From NCBI RefSeq assembly GCF_003350535.1, contig NZ_QQBB01000001.1, positions 232,629 to 296,628 of the forward strand: DNA of 64,000 bases. Direction: 5' to 3'. Of the stretch, positions 18,279 to 27,688 are shown piece after piece. The position numbers and the translations under genes are program-made. The notes under the pieces were generated by a model, which was given only the letters and a program-made list of their open reading frames with translations, was not told where the DNA came from and searched no databases. How positions within the stretch are numbered: position 1 is the stretch's first letter; each line of letters starts with the position of its first letter. This stretch comes from Microvirga subterranea (GTDB taxonomy: Bacteria; Pseudomonadota; Alphaproteobacteria; Rhizobiales; Beijerinckiaceae).

Positions 18279-19421
18279 ATGACGGACACGCCCCTGACCC
18301 CTCCTGCCCCGATCCCGCTCACCGTTCTCACGGGATTTCTCGGCGCCGGGAAGACCACGCTCCTCAACCGGCTCCTCCAAGACCCGGCGCTTCGGGACAC
18401 GGTGGTCATCATCAACGAGTTCGGCGAGATCGGCCTCGACCACCTGCTCGTGGAGAAGGTCGACGAGGGCATGGTGCTGCTCTCGGCGGGCTGCCTCTGC
18501 TGCACGGTGCGGGGCGACCTGATCGCCACCCTGGAAGACCTGCTGCGCAAGCGCGACAACGGGCGGATCGAACCGTTCCGGCGCGTCGTGATCGAGACCA
18601 CCGGGCTCGCGGATCCGGCCCCGATCCTGCACGCGGTGCTCTATCATCCGTATCTCTCCATGCGCTACGCGGTCGAAGGCGTGGTGACGGTGATCGATGC
18701 GGTGAACGGCGAGGCCACGCTCGACGCCCATCGGGAGGCGGTGAAGCAGGCGGCCGTCGCCGAGCGGATCGTGCTGAGCAAGACCGACCTGGTGCAGGAC
18801 GAGACCAGGTTGGCTCGGTTGCGCGAGAGACTGCGTCAGCTCAATCCGGGCGCTGCCCTGCTGCCGGCGGATGCGCCCGCCGAGGCCATTGTCGCAGGGG
18901 GGCTCTTCGGCCTCGACGGCAAGATCGCCGACGTGCGCGAATGGCTGAAGGCGGAGGCCGTCGAGGAGGCCGAGCGGGAAAGCCACGCGCATCAGCACGG
19001 GCACCATCACCACGGGCATCACCATCACGGTCATCACCACGACGTGAACCGGCACGACGAGCGCATCCGCGCCTTCTGCCTGACGAGCGACCAGCCGATC
19101 CGGCAGGGCACCCTCGACATGTTCCTCGATCTCCTGCGCTCCTCGCAAGGCGCCAAGCTCCTGCGCGTGAAGGGGCTGGTGGCGCTTGCCGAGGATCCGG
19201 AGCATCCGGTGGTGATCCACGGGGTCCAGCACGTGATCCACGTGCCGGCCGTGCTTCCGCGGTGGCCGAGCGAGGATCGGCGCAGCCGCCTCGTCTTCAT
19301 CGTGGACGACCTCGACCGCAGCGTGATCGACAAGCTCTGGAACGCGTTCCTGGGCAGGCCCAGCATCGACGAGCCCGACGCCGCCGCCCTGTCCGACAAC
19401 CCGCTTTCGCTCAGGCGCTAG
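18279..19421 (+). CDS. CobW/COG0523-family metal chaperone GTPase
   Basis: 380 residues. G1 GFLGAGKTTLLN, the metal-binding CxCC motif GCLCCTVRGD and the SKTD guanine-specificity motif identify a COG0523 (G3E) GTPase. A run of His/Gly between residues about 230 and 252 (HQHGHHHHGHHHHG) is a likely zinc or cobalt buffer, and a CobW C-terminal domain follows. The family inserts or delivers metal to client enzymes. Co-transcription with the DMT exporter just upstream is likely. No Zur-type site was identified, so its metal remains open. Confidence 0.9.
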   Translation: MTDTPLTPPAPIPLTVLTGFLGAGKTTLLNRLLQDPALRDTVVIINEFGEIGLDHLLVEKVDEGMVLLSAGCLCCTVRGDLIATLEDLLRKRDNGRIEPFRRVVIETTGLADPAPILHAVLYHPYLSMRYAVEGVVTVIDAVNGEATLDAHREAVKQAAVAERIVLSKTDLVQDETRLARLRERLRQLNPGAALLPADAPAEAIVAGGLFGLDGKIADVREWLKAEAVEEAERESHAHQHGHHHHGHHHHGHHHDVNRHDERIRAFCLTSDQPIRQGTLDMFLDLLRSSQGAKLLRVKGLVALAEDPEHPVVIHGVQHVIHVPAVLPRWPSEDRRSRLVFIVDDLDRSVIDKLWNAFLGRPSIDEPDAAALSDNPLSLRR

Positions 19422-19424
19422 GCT

Positions 19425-20201
19425 TCAAGCGTTCGCCATCTGCGATCGCTGGGCCCAGCCGGTCGTCGACTGTTCGACGAAGGCGGTGATCATGTACATG
19501 ACGACGCCGAGCACCGCGAGGACCACGAGGGCCGCCCACACTAGGGGGACCTCAAACGCGGCCGAGGCGCGGGTCAGCAGGTTGCCGATGCCGACATTCG
19601 ACGCGTTCTGCTCGCCGATCACCGAGCCCACATAGGCGAGCGTGATGGCCACTTTGAGCGAGCCGAAGAAATAGGGCATCGCGCGCGGCAGCCCCACTTT
19701 CAGGATGATGTCGCGCTTGGAGGCGCCGAGCGCGCGCAGCACGTCCTCCATCTCCGGCTCCACCGTCGAGATGCCGGTCGCGACGTTCACGACGATCGGG
19801 AAGAACGAGATCAGGAAGGCGGTCATCACCGGCGGCACCCAGCCGACGCCGAACCAGAACACCAGGATCGGCACCACCGCGACCTTGGGGATGGAGTTGA
19901 AGCCGACGAGCAGCGGATAGGTACCCGCATTGATGAGCCGCGAAGCGCCGAGCGCCACGCCGAGCAGCAGCCCGAACACCACCGCGAGCCCGAATCCGGC
20001 AAGCGTCATCCAGAGCGTGTGCATGGCGTGATAGGCGAGCTGGTTCCGGTACTCCCAGGTCGCCGCCATGATGGTAGAGGGCGCCGGCAGGATGAAGCTC
20101 GAGATTCCGAAGCCGCGGCAGATGATCTCCCAGATGGCGAAGAACCCGATCGTGAAGATCCAGGGCGCGAGGACGAGCTGGCGTTTGACGGTCATGGACA
20201 T
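19425..20201 (-). CDS. ABC transporter permease (NitT/TauT type)
   Basis: 258 residues with about six membrane helices and the EAA loop (VLRALGASKRDIILKVGLPRAMPYFF), the ATPase-coupling motif of SsuC/TauC-type permeases. It belongs with the ATPase just upstream (3-bp gap) and the substrate-binding protein above that. Two starts 6 bp apart are possible (20201 or 20195). Its 3' end lies next to the convergent GTPase gene with almost no spacer. Confidence 0.87.
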   Translation of the reverse strand: MSMTVKRQLVLAPWIFTIGFFAIWEIICRGFGISSFILPAPSTIMAATWEYRNQLAYHAMHTLWMTLAGFGLAVVFGLLLGVALGASRLINAGTYPLLVGFNSIPKVAVVPILVFWFGVGWVPPVMTAFLISFFPIVVNVATGISTVEPEMEDVLRALGASKRDIILKVGLPRAMPYFFGSLKVAITLAYVGSVIGEQNASNVGIGNLLTRASAAFEVPLVWAALVVLAVLGVVMYMITAFVEQSTTGWAQRSQMANA

Positions 20202-20203
20202 TC

Positions 20204-20995
20204 TCAAGCGGCCTTGCGCGCCTGCGCGATGTGGCCGCGCAGTTCGTGGACGAGATCGGAGAATTCGGGCGTGTAGGTGATCTCGAGGTCGCGCGGCCGT
20301 GGGAATGCGACCTCGCGCTCGGCCACGATCCGCCCGGGGCGCGCGCTCATGCAGAAGATGCGGTCCGCCAGGAAGGCCGCCTCGCGCAGATCGTGCGTCA
20401 CGAGGATCACGGTCACACCCTGTGCTGCGTGCAGGTCGCGGATCACGCACCACAGCTCCTCGCGGGTGAACGAGTCGAGCGCCCCGAAGGGCTCGTCGAG
20501 CATGAGCAGCTTGGGCTCGTGGATGAGGGCCCGGCACAGGGAGGCGCGCTGCTGCATGCCGCCCGAGAGCTGCCAGGGGAAGCGGTGCCCCTGACCCTTG
20601 AGGCCGACCTGGGCAAGCAGCGCCTCGGCCTTGGCGACGTACTCCGCCTTGTGCCTGCGCAGGCGCGAGCGGTGCGGCTCCACGATCTCCAGCGGCAGCA
20701 GGATGTTGTCGAGGGTCGTACGCCAAGGAAGCATGGTCGGGTTCTGGAACGCCATGCCGGCGAGCTTCACGGGCGCACCGACCTGCCGGCCGTCCACGAC
20801 CACGGTGCCCTTCTTCGGGAATTGCAGGCCCGTGGCCAGCTTCATGAGGGTGGACTTGCCGCAGCCCGAGGGGCCGACGATGGCCGCGAACTCCCCCTCC
20901 TGGATCTTGATGTTGAGGCGCTCGACGGCCGGCAGCCCGTCCTCGGCGCGCGCATAGACGTGGGTCACGTCGTGGATGTCGACGAAGGTTCTCAT
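20204..20995 (-). CDS. ABC transporter ATP-binding protein (SsuB/TauB type)
   Basis: 263 residues with Walker A GPSGCGKST, signature LSGGMQQRASLCRAL, Walker B LLMLDEPFGALD and the H-loop VTHDLREA. Sequence type and neighbours (a NMT1-like binding protein and a single permease) place it in the nitrate/sulfonate/taurine/thiamine-precursor importer family. It powers uptake across the inner membrane and acts as a homodimer. The gene lies in the order binding protein - ATPase - permease. Confidence 0.9.
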   Translation of the reverse strand: MRTFVDIHDVTHVYARAEDGLPAVERLNIKIQEGEFAAIVGPSGCGKSTLMKLATGLQFPKKGTVVVDGRQVGAPVKLAGMAFQNPTMLPWRTTLDNILLPLEIVEPHRSRLRRHKAEYVAKAEALLAQVGLKGQGHRFPWQLSGGMQQRASLCRALIHEPKLLMLDEPFGALDSFTREELWCVIRDLHAAQGVTVILVTHDLREAAFLADRIFCMSARPGRIVAEREVAFPRPRDLEITYTPEFSDLVHELRGHIAQARKAA

Positions 20996-21020
20996 GGAGT
21001 TCGACCGCCTGAAAGGAAAG

Positions 21021-21049
21021 AGGGCCCGGTCGTGCGGTGACCGGGCCCT
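21021..21049 (-). terminator. Intra-operon hairpin after the binding-protein gene
   Basis: Perfect 11-bp stem (AGGGCCCGGTC / GACCGGGCCCT) with a 7-nt loop, followed on the minus strand by CTTTCCTTTC. It lies between the binding-protein stop and the ATPase start. The imperfect T run suggests partial termination or 3'-end protection, a usual way to keep the binding protein in excess over the membrane parts. Confidence 0.6.
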
Positions 21050-21052
21050 GGA

Positions 21053-22093
21053 TCAGTTCACTTTCCTCTGGTCGGCCGGAGGCAGGAACTCCTCGCTGAA
21101 CACGTCCTCGACCTTGGGCTTGGCCTTGTAGTTGAAGGTCAGGCCGATCTGGTCCAGCGACTTGGCGAAGCGGTCCTTGTCGATGCCGCCGAAGCCGTTC
21201 TCCTTCACCCAAGGGGTGACCATGTTCTGCTCGAGCACCATCTTCAGGCGCTCCAGCTCCACGTCCTTCTTGGCGACGTCGTTGCGCTTGATGACAGAAT
21301 CGACCGCGCTCGCCGGATCTTTCACGGTGTCCTGGACGCCCTTCATGATCGCCCGGAGCAGCCCCTTCACGGCTTCCGGCTTCTCCTTGGCGAACTTCTC
21401 CGACACGATGATGGTGTTGCCGTAGAGATCGACGCCGTAGTCGCTCATGAGCATGACGACAATGTCGTCGGCCGGGACGCCGCGGGACTTCAGGTTGATG
21501 AAGGACGACATGGAGAAGCCGAAGACCGCATCGACCTCGCCCTGCGCCAGCATGGGCTCGCGGACCGGGAAGCCCACGTTCTCGAACTTCATGGTCGAGT
21601 CGTCGATCTTGTTGACCGACTTGAAGATCGGCCACTGCGCATAGGCGCCGTCGGCCGTGGGAGCGCCGAACTTCTTGCCCTGGAGGCTGGCGACATCCTT
21701 CGAGATGCCGCGGCTCTTGCGGCCGATGATGGCGAAGGGCGGCCGGTCGTAGATCACCATCACGGCCTTGATGCCCGATTCCGGATTCTCGTCCCGGAAG
21801 CGCACCAGGGAGTTCACGTCCCCGAAACCGACGTCGTAGGTGCCGGACGCCACCCGCGAGATCGGCTCGCGGGAGCCCGCCGCCGGATCGATCGTCACGT
21901 CCAGGCCCTCGGCCTTGAAGTAGCCCTTGTCGAGGGCGACCGCGAAGGGAGCCGCCGGGCCTTCCCAGCGCCAGTCGAGGCTGAAGCGCACGGGCGTCTG
22001 CGCCTGCGCGGCGGCCGAACCGATCAGCAGGGCCGCACCGGCCAGAACTCCCCTGAACCACCACCCAACCCGCGTCGAACGCTCGGACACCAT
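21053..22093 (-). CDS. ABC transporter substrate-binding protein (NMT1/THI5-like)
   Basis: 346 residues with a signal peptide (WWFRGVLAGAALLIGSAAAQAQ, cleaved near residue 32). The mature start VRFSLDWRWEGPAAPFAVALDKGYF and ASGTYDVGFGDVNSLV are typical of the NMT1/THI5-like periplasmic binding proteins for pyrimidine, sulfonate or nitrate-type ligands. The exact ligand is not predictable. The start at MVSERSTRVG follows AGAGG; the 19-codon upstream extension is unlikely. It is the first gene of the importer operon. Confidence 0.87.
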   Translation of the reverse strand: MVSERSTRVGWWFRGVLAGAALLIGSAAAQAQTPVRFSLDWRWEGPAAPFAVALDKGYFKAEGLDVTIDPAAGSREPISRVASGTYDVGFGDVNSLVRFRDENPESGIKAVMVIYDRPPFAIIGRKSRGISKDVASLQGKKFGAPTADGAYAQWPIFKSVNKIDDSTMKFENVGFPVREPMLAQGEVDAVFGFSMSSFINLKSRGVPADDIVVMLMSDYGVDLYGNTIIVSEKFAKEKPEAVKGLLRAIMKGVQDTVKDPASAVDSVIKRNDVAKKDVELERLKMVLEQNMVTPWVKENGFGGIDKDRFAKSLDQIGLTFNYKAKPKVEDVFSEEFLPPADQRKVN

Positions 22094-22378
22094 CACCGCC
22101 ACCTCTGTTCTTGCCTGGCCTCGTCGAAGGCCCCGGGCGTCCCCGGGCATCCGTGTGCCAGATTTCCTAAGTCCCGTTCATGCAAGCAGAAACGACATGA
22201 ACGTCAAGGCATGGCCTGAACAAGAAAACGACATCGGCTGCTCAAGAAGGGGTCTTGACGCTCGAAGGAGCGCTTCCTACGTGCCTTGTATCGGCGGCCG
22301 GGCCCCTCTGGCGGGACGCGACACGCGCCCGTGATGTCGGAGCCGATGCTTGGAAACAAAGCAATCATAGGTCCGGTT

Positions 22379-23386
22379 ATGCCAGAATTCCTGCTCATGG
22401 AATGGCTGGGAAAGCCCGTCTGGATGTGGACGGCTTTCTTGAGCCTTGTCGTTTTTCTCCTCGCCTTCGATCTCGGCGTCCTGAACCGAAAGGACAAGGA
22501 GCTCGGCGTAAAGGAGAGTCTCCTCCTGTCCGCCTTCTACATCGGCATCGCGACCGCCTTCGGCGCCTACATCTGGTGGTCGTATGAATCCGGCCTTCTC
22601 GTCACCGAAGACGGAAGCCACGCGGGCATCGCCTATTTCACGGGCTTCTTCATCGAGAAGTCCCTGTCGATCGACAACGTCTTCGTGATCTCGCTGATCT
22701 TCAGCTATTTCGCGATTCCCCGGAAATACCAGTATCGCGCCCTCGTCTGGGGCATCATCGGCGTCATCGTGCTGCGCGGCATCATGATCGCGCTCGGCGC
22801 GGCCCTGGTGCAGGAATACGACTGGGTGCTCTACATCTTCGGCGCCTTCCTGATCATCACGGGCATCAAGATGCTGGTGGTGACCGAGAGCGACCCCGAC
22901 ATCGCCAAGAACCCGATCGTGCGCTTCCTCAGGAAGCATATGCGGGTATCGGACCGCCTCCACTCGCAGCACTTCTTCGTGCGGGAGCCGGACCCGAAGA
23001 CCGGTCGGATCGTCACCTGGGCGACGCCCCTGTTCCTGGCGCTCGTGGTGATCAACATCGCCGACCTGATCTTCGCGGTCGACTCGGTGCCGGCGATCTT
23101 CGCCATCACCACGGACACCTTCGTGGTCTACACGGCGAACATCATGGCGATCCTAGGCCTGCGGGCACTCTACTTCGCGCTGGCCGCGATGGTGCACCGC
23201 TTCCACTACCTGAAATACGCGCTGGCGATGGTGCTCGTCTTCATCGGCGGCAAGATCTTCTGGAACCAGCTCGTGGGCAAGCTCGACCCGACGATCTCGC
23301 TCGGCGTGACCCTCGCGCTGATCGGCGGCGGCGTGGTCTTCTCCCTGTGGAAGACCAAGAACGAGCAGACCGCGATCTCCGGGTAA
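22379..23386 (+). CDS. TerC-family integral membrane protein
   Basis: 335 residues from MPEFLLMEWLGKPVW, with about nine membrane spans. The motifs FFIEKSLSIDNVFVISLIF and ADLIFAVDSVPAIFAITTDTF are the TerC/Alx signatures, with acidic residues in the membrane likely to bind Mn2+ or Ca2+. Alx-type members export manganese or feed metal to secreted enzymes; the tellurite name is historical. Other in-frame ATGs exist upstream (22286, 22334). I searched the leader for a yybP-ykoY riboswitch and saw no convincing one. A bidirectional terminator follows. Confidence 0.88.
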   Translation: MPEFLLMEWLGKPVWMWTAFLSLVVFLLAFDLGVLNRKDKELGVKESLLLSAFYIGIATAFGAYIWWSYESGLLVTEDGSHAGIAYFTGFFIEKSLSIDNVFVISLIFSYFAIPRKYQYRALVWGIIGVIVLRGIMIALGAALVQEYDWVLYIFGAFLIITGIKMLVVTESDPDIAKNPIVRFLRKHMRVSDRLHSQHFFVREPDPKTGRIVTWATPLFLALVVINIADLIFAVDSVPAIFAITTDTFVVYTANIMAILGLRALYFALAAMVHRFHYLKYALAMVLVFIGGKIFWNQLVGKLDPTISLGVTLALIGGGVVFSLWKTKNEQTAISG

Positions 23387-23395
23387 GACGAAGCG

Positions 23396-23425
23396 AAAGG
23401 GCGGCGCGAGCCGCCCTTTTCTTTC
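23396..23425. terminator. Bidirectional terminator between terC and the Lrp gene
   Basis: Stem AAAGGGCGGC / GCCGCCCTTT with a GCGA tetraloop; T runs follow on the plus side (TTTTCTTT) and, less strongly, on the minus side. It serves the convergent terC and lrp genes, whose stops are about 38 bp apart. Confidence 0.85.
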
Positions 23426-23886
23426 TAGACCGGCAGGAGGCCGTCGCTCTTGACCTCCTCCATAACCGCATAGGTGCGGGTCTCCTTGACGCCCGGAAGC
23501 GCCAGCAGGATCTCGCCGAGAAAGTGGCGGTACGCCGCCATGTCGGCGACCCTGGTCTTGACCAGATAATCGAATCCGCCCGCCACCATGTGGCACTCCA
23601 GGACTTCCGGAGCCCGGCGCACGGCGGCGGCGAATTTTTCGAACACGTCCGGCGTCGTCTTGTCGAGGGAGACCTCGACGAAGACCAGGAGCTCCAGCCC
23701 GAGCCGGTGCGGATCGAGCCGTGCCCCGAAACCCGCGATGTAGCCCTCCCGCTGCAGGCGCTTCATGCGCTCGCTCGTGGAGGTCGGCGACAGGCCGACC
23801 TTCTCGGCCAGGTCGACGGTCGCGATCCGCCCATCCGCCTGCAGGCACTTCAGGATCTTGCGATCGATCCGGTCGATATCCGTCAT
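23425..23886 (-). CDS. Lrp/AsnC-family regulator, probable PutR
   Basis: 153 residues. N-terminal HTH (DRKILKCLQADGRIATVDLA, recognition helix in LSPTSTSERMKRL) followed by the AsnC/RAM ligand-binding domain. It is divergent from putA with a 110-bp gap, the usual layout of PutR, the proline-responsive activator of putA in Alphaproteobacteria. The start at MTDIDRID is the family start; ten residues upstream are unlikely. The regulatory role is inferred from position and family. Confidence 0.85.
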   Translation of the reverse strand: MTDIDRIDRKILKCLQADGRIATVDLAEKVGLSPTSTSERMKRLQREGYIAGFGARLDPHRLGLELLVFVEVSLDKTTPDVFEKFAAAVRRAPEVLECHMVAGGFDYLVKTRVADMAAYRHFLGEILLALPGVKETRTYAVMEEVKSDGLLPV

Positions 23887-23996
23887 TTTCACGGTCCTAT
23901 GGCCCTCTTGCCGCAAAAGCTACGGCAGGAAGGCCAAGATTGCCATCGTATCACGGCAGGCGCCCTCTTATATTTCCCAAAATTTCGGAGGATCCC

Positions 23997-26900
23997 ATGA
24001 CGTCGAGCCCCACCAGCCCCCTGCCCTTCAACCCGCCCTACGCGGAAGACGACAAGGCCATCGCGGCCCGGCTCCTCGCCGGCTCGCACCTGTCGGCCGA
24101 GCGGGAGGCCTGGATCGACCAGCGCGCCACCCGCCTGATCGAGGCGATCCGCGCCAAGGGCGGCGGCCTCGGCGGGGTCGAGGAGATGCTGCGGGAATAC
24201 GCCCTCTCCACCAAGGAGGGGCTGGCCCTGATGGTGCTGGCCGAGGCGCTGCTGCGGGTGCCGGACGCCGCCACGGCCGACCGGCTGATCGAGGACAAGC
24301 TCGGCCAGGGCAACTTCGCCGACCACGAGGCGAAATCCGAAGCGTTCCTGGTCTCGGCCTCCGCCTGGGCGCTCGGAATCACGGCCCGGATCATCCAGCC
24401 GGGCGAGACGCCGGAGGGCATCCTGCGCCAGCTCACCAAGCGCCTCGGCCTGCCGGCGGTCCGCACCGCGACCCGTCAGGCGATGCGCGTCATGGGCAAC
24501 CATTTCGTGCTGGGGCAGACCATCGACGAAGCCCTGAAGCGGGCGGGCTCGGCCAAGGGCCGCGTCTACCGCTACTCCTTCGACATGCTCGGCGAAGGCG
24601 CGCGCACGGCGGAGGACGCCCGCCGCTATTACGATTCCTACGCTTCGGCCATCGACGCCATTGGTCGCTCGGCCGGGAACGAGCCGCTGCCGAACCGTCC
24701 CGGCATCTCGGTCAAGCTATCCGCCCTTCATCCGCGCTACGAGGCGACGAGCCGCGAGCGGGTCATGCGCGAACTGGTGCCGCTCGTGATCGAGCTGGCC
24801 CGGAAGGCGAAATCCTATGAGCTCAACTTCACGGTGGATGCCGAGGAGGCGGATCGGCTGGAACTCTCGCTCCAGGTGATCGACGCAGTCCTCGCCGATC
24901 CGTCGCTCGCCGGCTGGAGCGGGTTCGGCCTTGCCATCCAGGGCTACCAGAAGCGTGCGGGCGCCGTGATCGATGCCATTGCCGCCATGGCCGAGCGCTA
25001 CGACCGCCAGATGATGGTGCGCCTCGTCAAGGGCGCGTACTGGGACACGGAAGTGAAGCGCGCCCAGGAGCGCGGGCTCGACGACTATCCGGTCTTCACC
25101 CGCAAGGCGATGACCGACCTCAACTACATGGCCTGCGCCGAGAAGCTGCTGGCCCTGCGCCCTCGCATCTATCCGCAATTCGCCACGCATAATGCGCTCA
25201 CGGTCGCATCAATCATCGAGCGGGCCGGCGGCGTCGACGGCTACGAGTTCCAGCGCCTGCACGGCATGGGTGAGGCGCTCTACGGCCGCCTGCTCGAGGA
25301 CGAGCCGGGGCTCGCCTGCCGCGCATACGCGCCGGTCGGCGGCCATCGGGACCTCCTCGCCTATCTGGTGCGGCGCCTGCTCGAGAACGGCGCGAACTCG
25401 TCCTTCGTGTCCGTGGCGGCCGACCCCGACGTGCCGGTTCAATCGCTCCTGAAGCGGCCGGCCGACATCATCGTGTCGCCGGACAAGGCGCGGCACCCGA
25501 AGCTGCCGCTGCCGCGCGATCTCTACGGCAAGGATCGTGCGAATTCGAGGGGCGTCGAGTTCGGCCACCAGGCCTCCCTCGATTTATTGCTGGCCGAGAT
25601 TCGGCAGGGCGCGCAGCAATCCTACCGGGCCGAGCCGCTGATCGACGGCAGGGCTGCGCCGGGACAGGCCCGTTCGGTGATCAGTCCCATCGACGGCACC
25701 ACGTCGGTCGGCCAGGTGACCGAGGCGTCGCCCGAGACGGCCGACCGCGCCATGGCGGCTGCGCGCGCTGGCTTCCCGGCGTGGAGCCGCACGGAAGCCA
25801 ATGTCAGGGCCGCCGCCCTGATGCGCGCCGCCGACCTCCTGGAGCAGCGCCGGGGCGCCCTTCTGCACCTCCTGCAGACGGAAGCGGGCAAGACCCTCGA
25901 CGACGCCTTGTCCGAGGTCCGCGAGGCGGTCGATTTCTGCCGCTACTATGCGGCTCAAGGAAAGTCGCTGTTTGGCGCGGGCGAAGCGATGCCGGGGCCG
26001 ACCGGCGAAAGCAATGTGCTGCGCCTGCGCGGGCGCGGCGTGTTCGTGGCCATCTCGCCTTGGAACTTCCCGCTCGCCATCTTCCTCGGCCAGGTCGGTG
26101 CGGCGCTCATGGCCGGCAACGCCGTGGTGGCGAAGCCCGCCGAGCAGACGCCGCTGATCGCGGATCTTGCCGTCCGCATCCTGCACGAGGCGGGCGTGCC
26201 GAAGACGGCGCTCCATCTGATTCCCGGCGACGGGCGCATCGGGGCGCGGCTTGTTGAGAACAAGGACGTGGCCGGCGTGGTCTTCACGGGCTCGACGGAA
26301 GTTGCCCGCATCATCAACCGGACCCTCGCCGCCAAGGACGCCGCCATCGTGCCGCTGATCGCGGAGACCGGCGGCATCAACGCCATGGTGGTCGACGCCA
26401 CCGCCCTGCCGGAGCAGGTGGCGGACGATGTGGTGATGTCGGCGTTCCGGTCTGCCGGTCAGCGGTGTTCGGCGCTGCGTCTCCTCTGCGTGCAGGAGGA
26501 TGTGGCCGAACGCATGATCGAAATGATCGCCGGCAGCGCGCGGGAACTCAAGCTTGCGGATCCGCGCGAGGTGTCGACCCATATCGGTCCGGTGATCGAC
26601 CGCGAAGCGAAGGAGAAGCTCGACGCGCATGTCGCCGCGATGAAGCGTTCCGCGAAAGTGCATTATGCGGGCGAGGCGCCCGCGGCCGGCACCTATGTGG
26701 CCCCTCACATCTTCGAGCTGAACCGGCCGCGCGATCTGGCCGAGGAGGTGTTCGGCCCGATCCTGCACGTGGTGCGCTACAAGGCCGACGGTCTCACGAA
26801 CGTGCTGGAGGCGATCGACGCCTCGGGCTACGGGCTGACGCTGGGCGTTCACTCCCGCATCGACGCAACTGTGGAGCAGGTGGTGGAGCGGCTCTCGGTC

Positions 26901-27095
26901 GGCAACGTCTATGTGAACAGGAACATGATCGGCGCGGTCGTGGGCGTTCAGCCCTTCGGCGGCCACGGTCTGTCCGGTACGGGGCCGAAAGCGGGCGGAC
27001 CGCACTACCTCCTGCGCTTCGCGACCGAGCAGACGGTGACGATCAACACGGCCGCAGCGGGCGGCAACGCGAACCTCATCGCGATGGGCGAGTAG
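23997..27095 (+). CDS. putA: Bifunctional proline dehydrogenase / P5C dehydrogenase PutA
   Basis: 1,032 residues from an ATG behind CGGAGG. The proline dehydrogenase barrel (about 90-490) shows YRYSFDMLGEGART, VRLVKGAYWDTEVKRA and the FAD/substrate motif GANSSFV. The aldehyde dehydrogenase half carries the Glu in ETGGINAM and the catalytic Cys about residue 824 in SAGQRCSALR. It oxidises proline to glutamate with internal channelling, linked to the membrane quinone pool. The length lacks the DNA-binding N-terminus of enteric PutA, so regulation must be by another protein, here the divergent Lrp gene. Confidence 0.96.
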   Translation: MTSSPTSPLPFNPPYAEDDKAIAARLLAGSHLSAEREAWIDQRATRLIEAIRAKGGGLGGVEEMLREYALSTKEGLALMVLAEALLRVPDAATADRLIEDKLGQGNFADHEAKSEAFLVSASAWALGITARIIQPGETPEGILRQLTKRLGLPAVRTATRQAMRVMGNHFVLGQTIDEALKRAGSAKGRVYRYSFDMLGEGARTAEDARRYYDSYASAIDAIGRSAGNEPLPNRPGISVKLSALHPRYEATSRERVMRELVPLVIELARKAKSYELNFTVDAEEADRLELSLQVIDAVLADPSLAGWSGFGLAIQGYQKRAGAVIDAIAAMAERYDRQMMVRLVKGAYWDTEVKRAQERGLDDYPVFTRKAMTDLNYMACAEKLLALRPRIYPQFATHNALTVASIIERAGGVDGYEFQRLHGMGEALYGRLLEDEPGLACRAYAPVGGHRDLLAYLVRRLLENGANSSFVSVAADPDVPVQSLLKRPADIIVSPDKARHPKLPLPRDLYGKDRANSRGVEFGHQASLDLLLAEIRQGAQQSYRAEPLIDGRAAPGQARSVISPIDGTTSVGQVTEASPETADRAMAAARAGFPAWSRTEANVRAAALMRAADLLEQRRGALLHLLQTEAGKTLDDALSEVREAVDFCRYYAAQGKSLFGAGEAMPGPTGESNVLRLRGRGVFVAISPWNFPLAIFLGQVGAALMAGNAVVAKPAEQTPLIADLAVRILHEAGVPKTALHLIPGDGRIGARLVENKDVAGVVFTGSTEVARIINRTLAAKDAAIVPLIAETGGINAMVVDATALPEQVADDVVMSAFRSAGQRCSALRLLCVQEDVAERMIEMIAGSARELKLADPREVSTHIGPVIDREAKEKLDAHVAAMKRSAKVHYAGEAPAAGTYVAPHIFELNRPRDLAEEVFGPILHVVRYKADGLTNVLEAIDASGYGLTLGVHSRIDATVEQVVERLSVGNVYVNRNMIGAVVGVQPFGGHGLSGTGPKAGGPHYLLRFATEQTVTINTAAAGGNANLIAMGE

Positions 27096-27105
27096 GGAAC
27101 GGGGC

Positions 27106-27648
27106 CTATGACGTCCCCGGCTCGCGTCGGGGAGGTTTCGGTCCGAAAGGGAAACTCGCGGCCTTTTCCCAAGGGCCGCCGCGGTAGCGCCACAGATCGA
27201 GTCCCGTTCCGGTGATCCTGAAGGGCACGAAGCTGGCGGAGAGATCCGCCAGCAGCCGTCGCGCTTCCTCCGGCTCGACCTTGTTCTGGACCGTGACATG
27301 AGGCTGGTGCTTCTGCCGGTCCTGCAGCGTGAGCCAGAGCGCCCATCGCTTCGCGAGGGAGAAGCGCAGTTCCGTCAGTGCAGGCGATGCGAGCGTATAG
27401 GCGACGCCGCGTCCGAGGGATCTCAGCCCGGTCACGTCGAGCTCGATGGGTGCCGGCCGGTCGGCTGCGTCGCGGAGGTTCGTGACGAGCGATGGTTCGT
27501 GCTCGGCGGGAAGCTTGTGGAAGAGGGTGAGATGCGCCGGGATGAAGTTCCGTTCCGGCGGAAAGTGGCGCCGCCTCTGCTCGTCGAAGAACCGGAACGA
27601 TCGCTCGTCGAGGGAGAGCGTGAGGATGAATGGCGCGTCCGCTGTCAT
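27106..27648 (-). CDS. 2H phosphoesterase / 2'-5' RNA ligase-like protein
   Basis: 180 residues with two HxT motifs: HLTLFH (about residue 40) and HVTVQN (about 117). These two His-containing motifs define the LigT/2H phosphoesterase fold, which cleaves or joins 2'-5' or cyclic phosphodiesters. Substrate and role are unknown in this branch. It is convergent with putA (11-bp gap) and lies just downstream of the atp operon terminator on the same strand, so it is probably expressed alone or by read-through. Confidence 0.82.
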   Translation of the reverse strand: MTADAPFILTLSLDERSFRFFDEQRRRHFPPERNFIPAHLTLFHKLPAEHEPSLVTNLRDAADRPAPIELDVTGLRSLGRGVAYTLASPALTELRFSLAKRWALWLTLQDRQKHQPHVTVQNKVEPEEARRLLADLSASFVPFRITGTGLDLWRYRGGPWEKAASFPFGPKPPRREPGTS

Positions 27649-27651
27649 GGC

Positions 27652-27678
27652 AAAGAAAAACCCGGCCGGAGCCGGGTT
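27652..27678 (-). terminator. Terminator of the atpHAGDC operon
   Basis: On the minus strand AACCCGGC/GCCGGGTT with a 4-nt loop, followed by TTTCTTT. It lies 11 bp after the atpC stop and 4 bp before the 2H-phosphoesterase ATG. Confidence 0.85.
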
Positions 27679-27688
27679 GTTTCAGGAT

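Noticed and set aside
22094..22378. Manganese (yybP-ykoY) riboswitch upstream of terC
   Set aside because: I could not find both conserved loops in the leader; only weak GC-rich stems are present.
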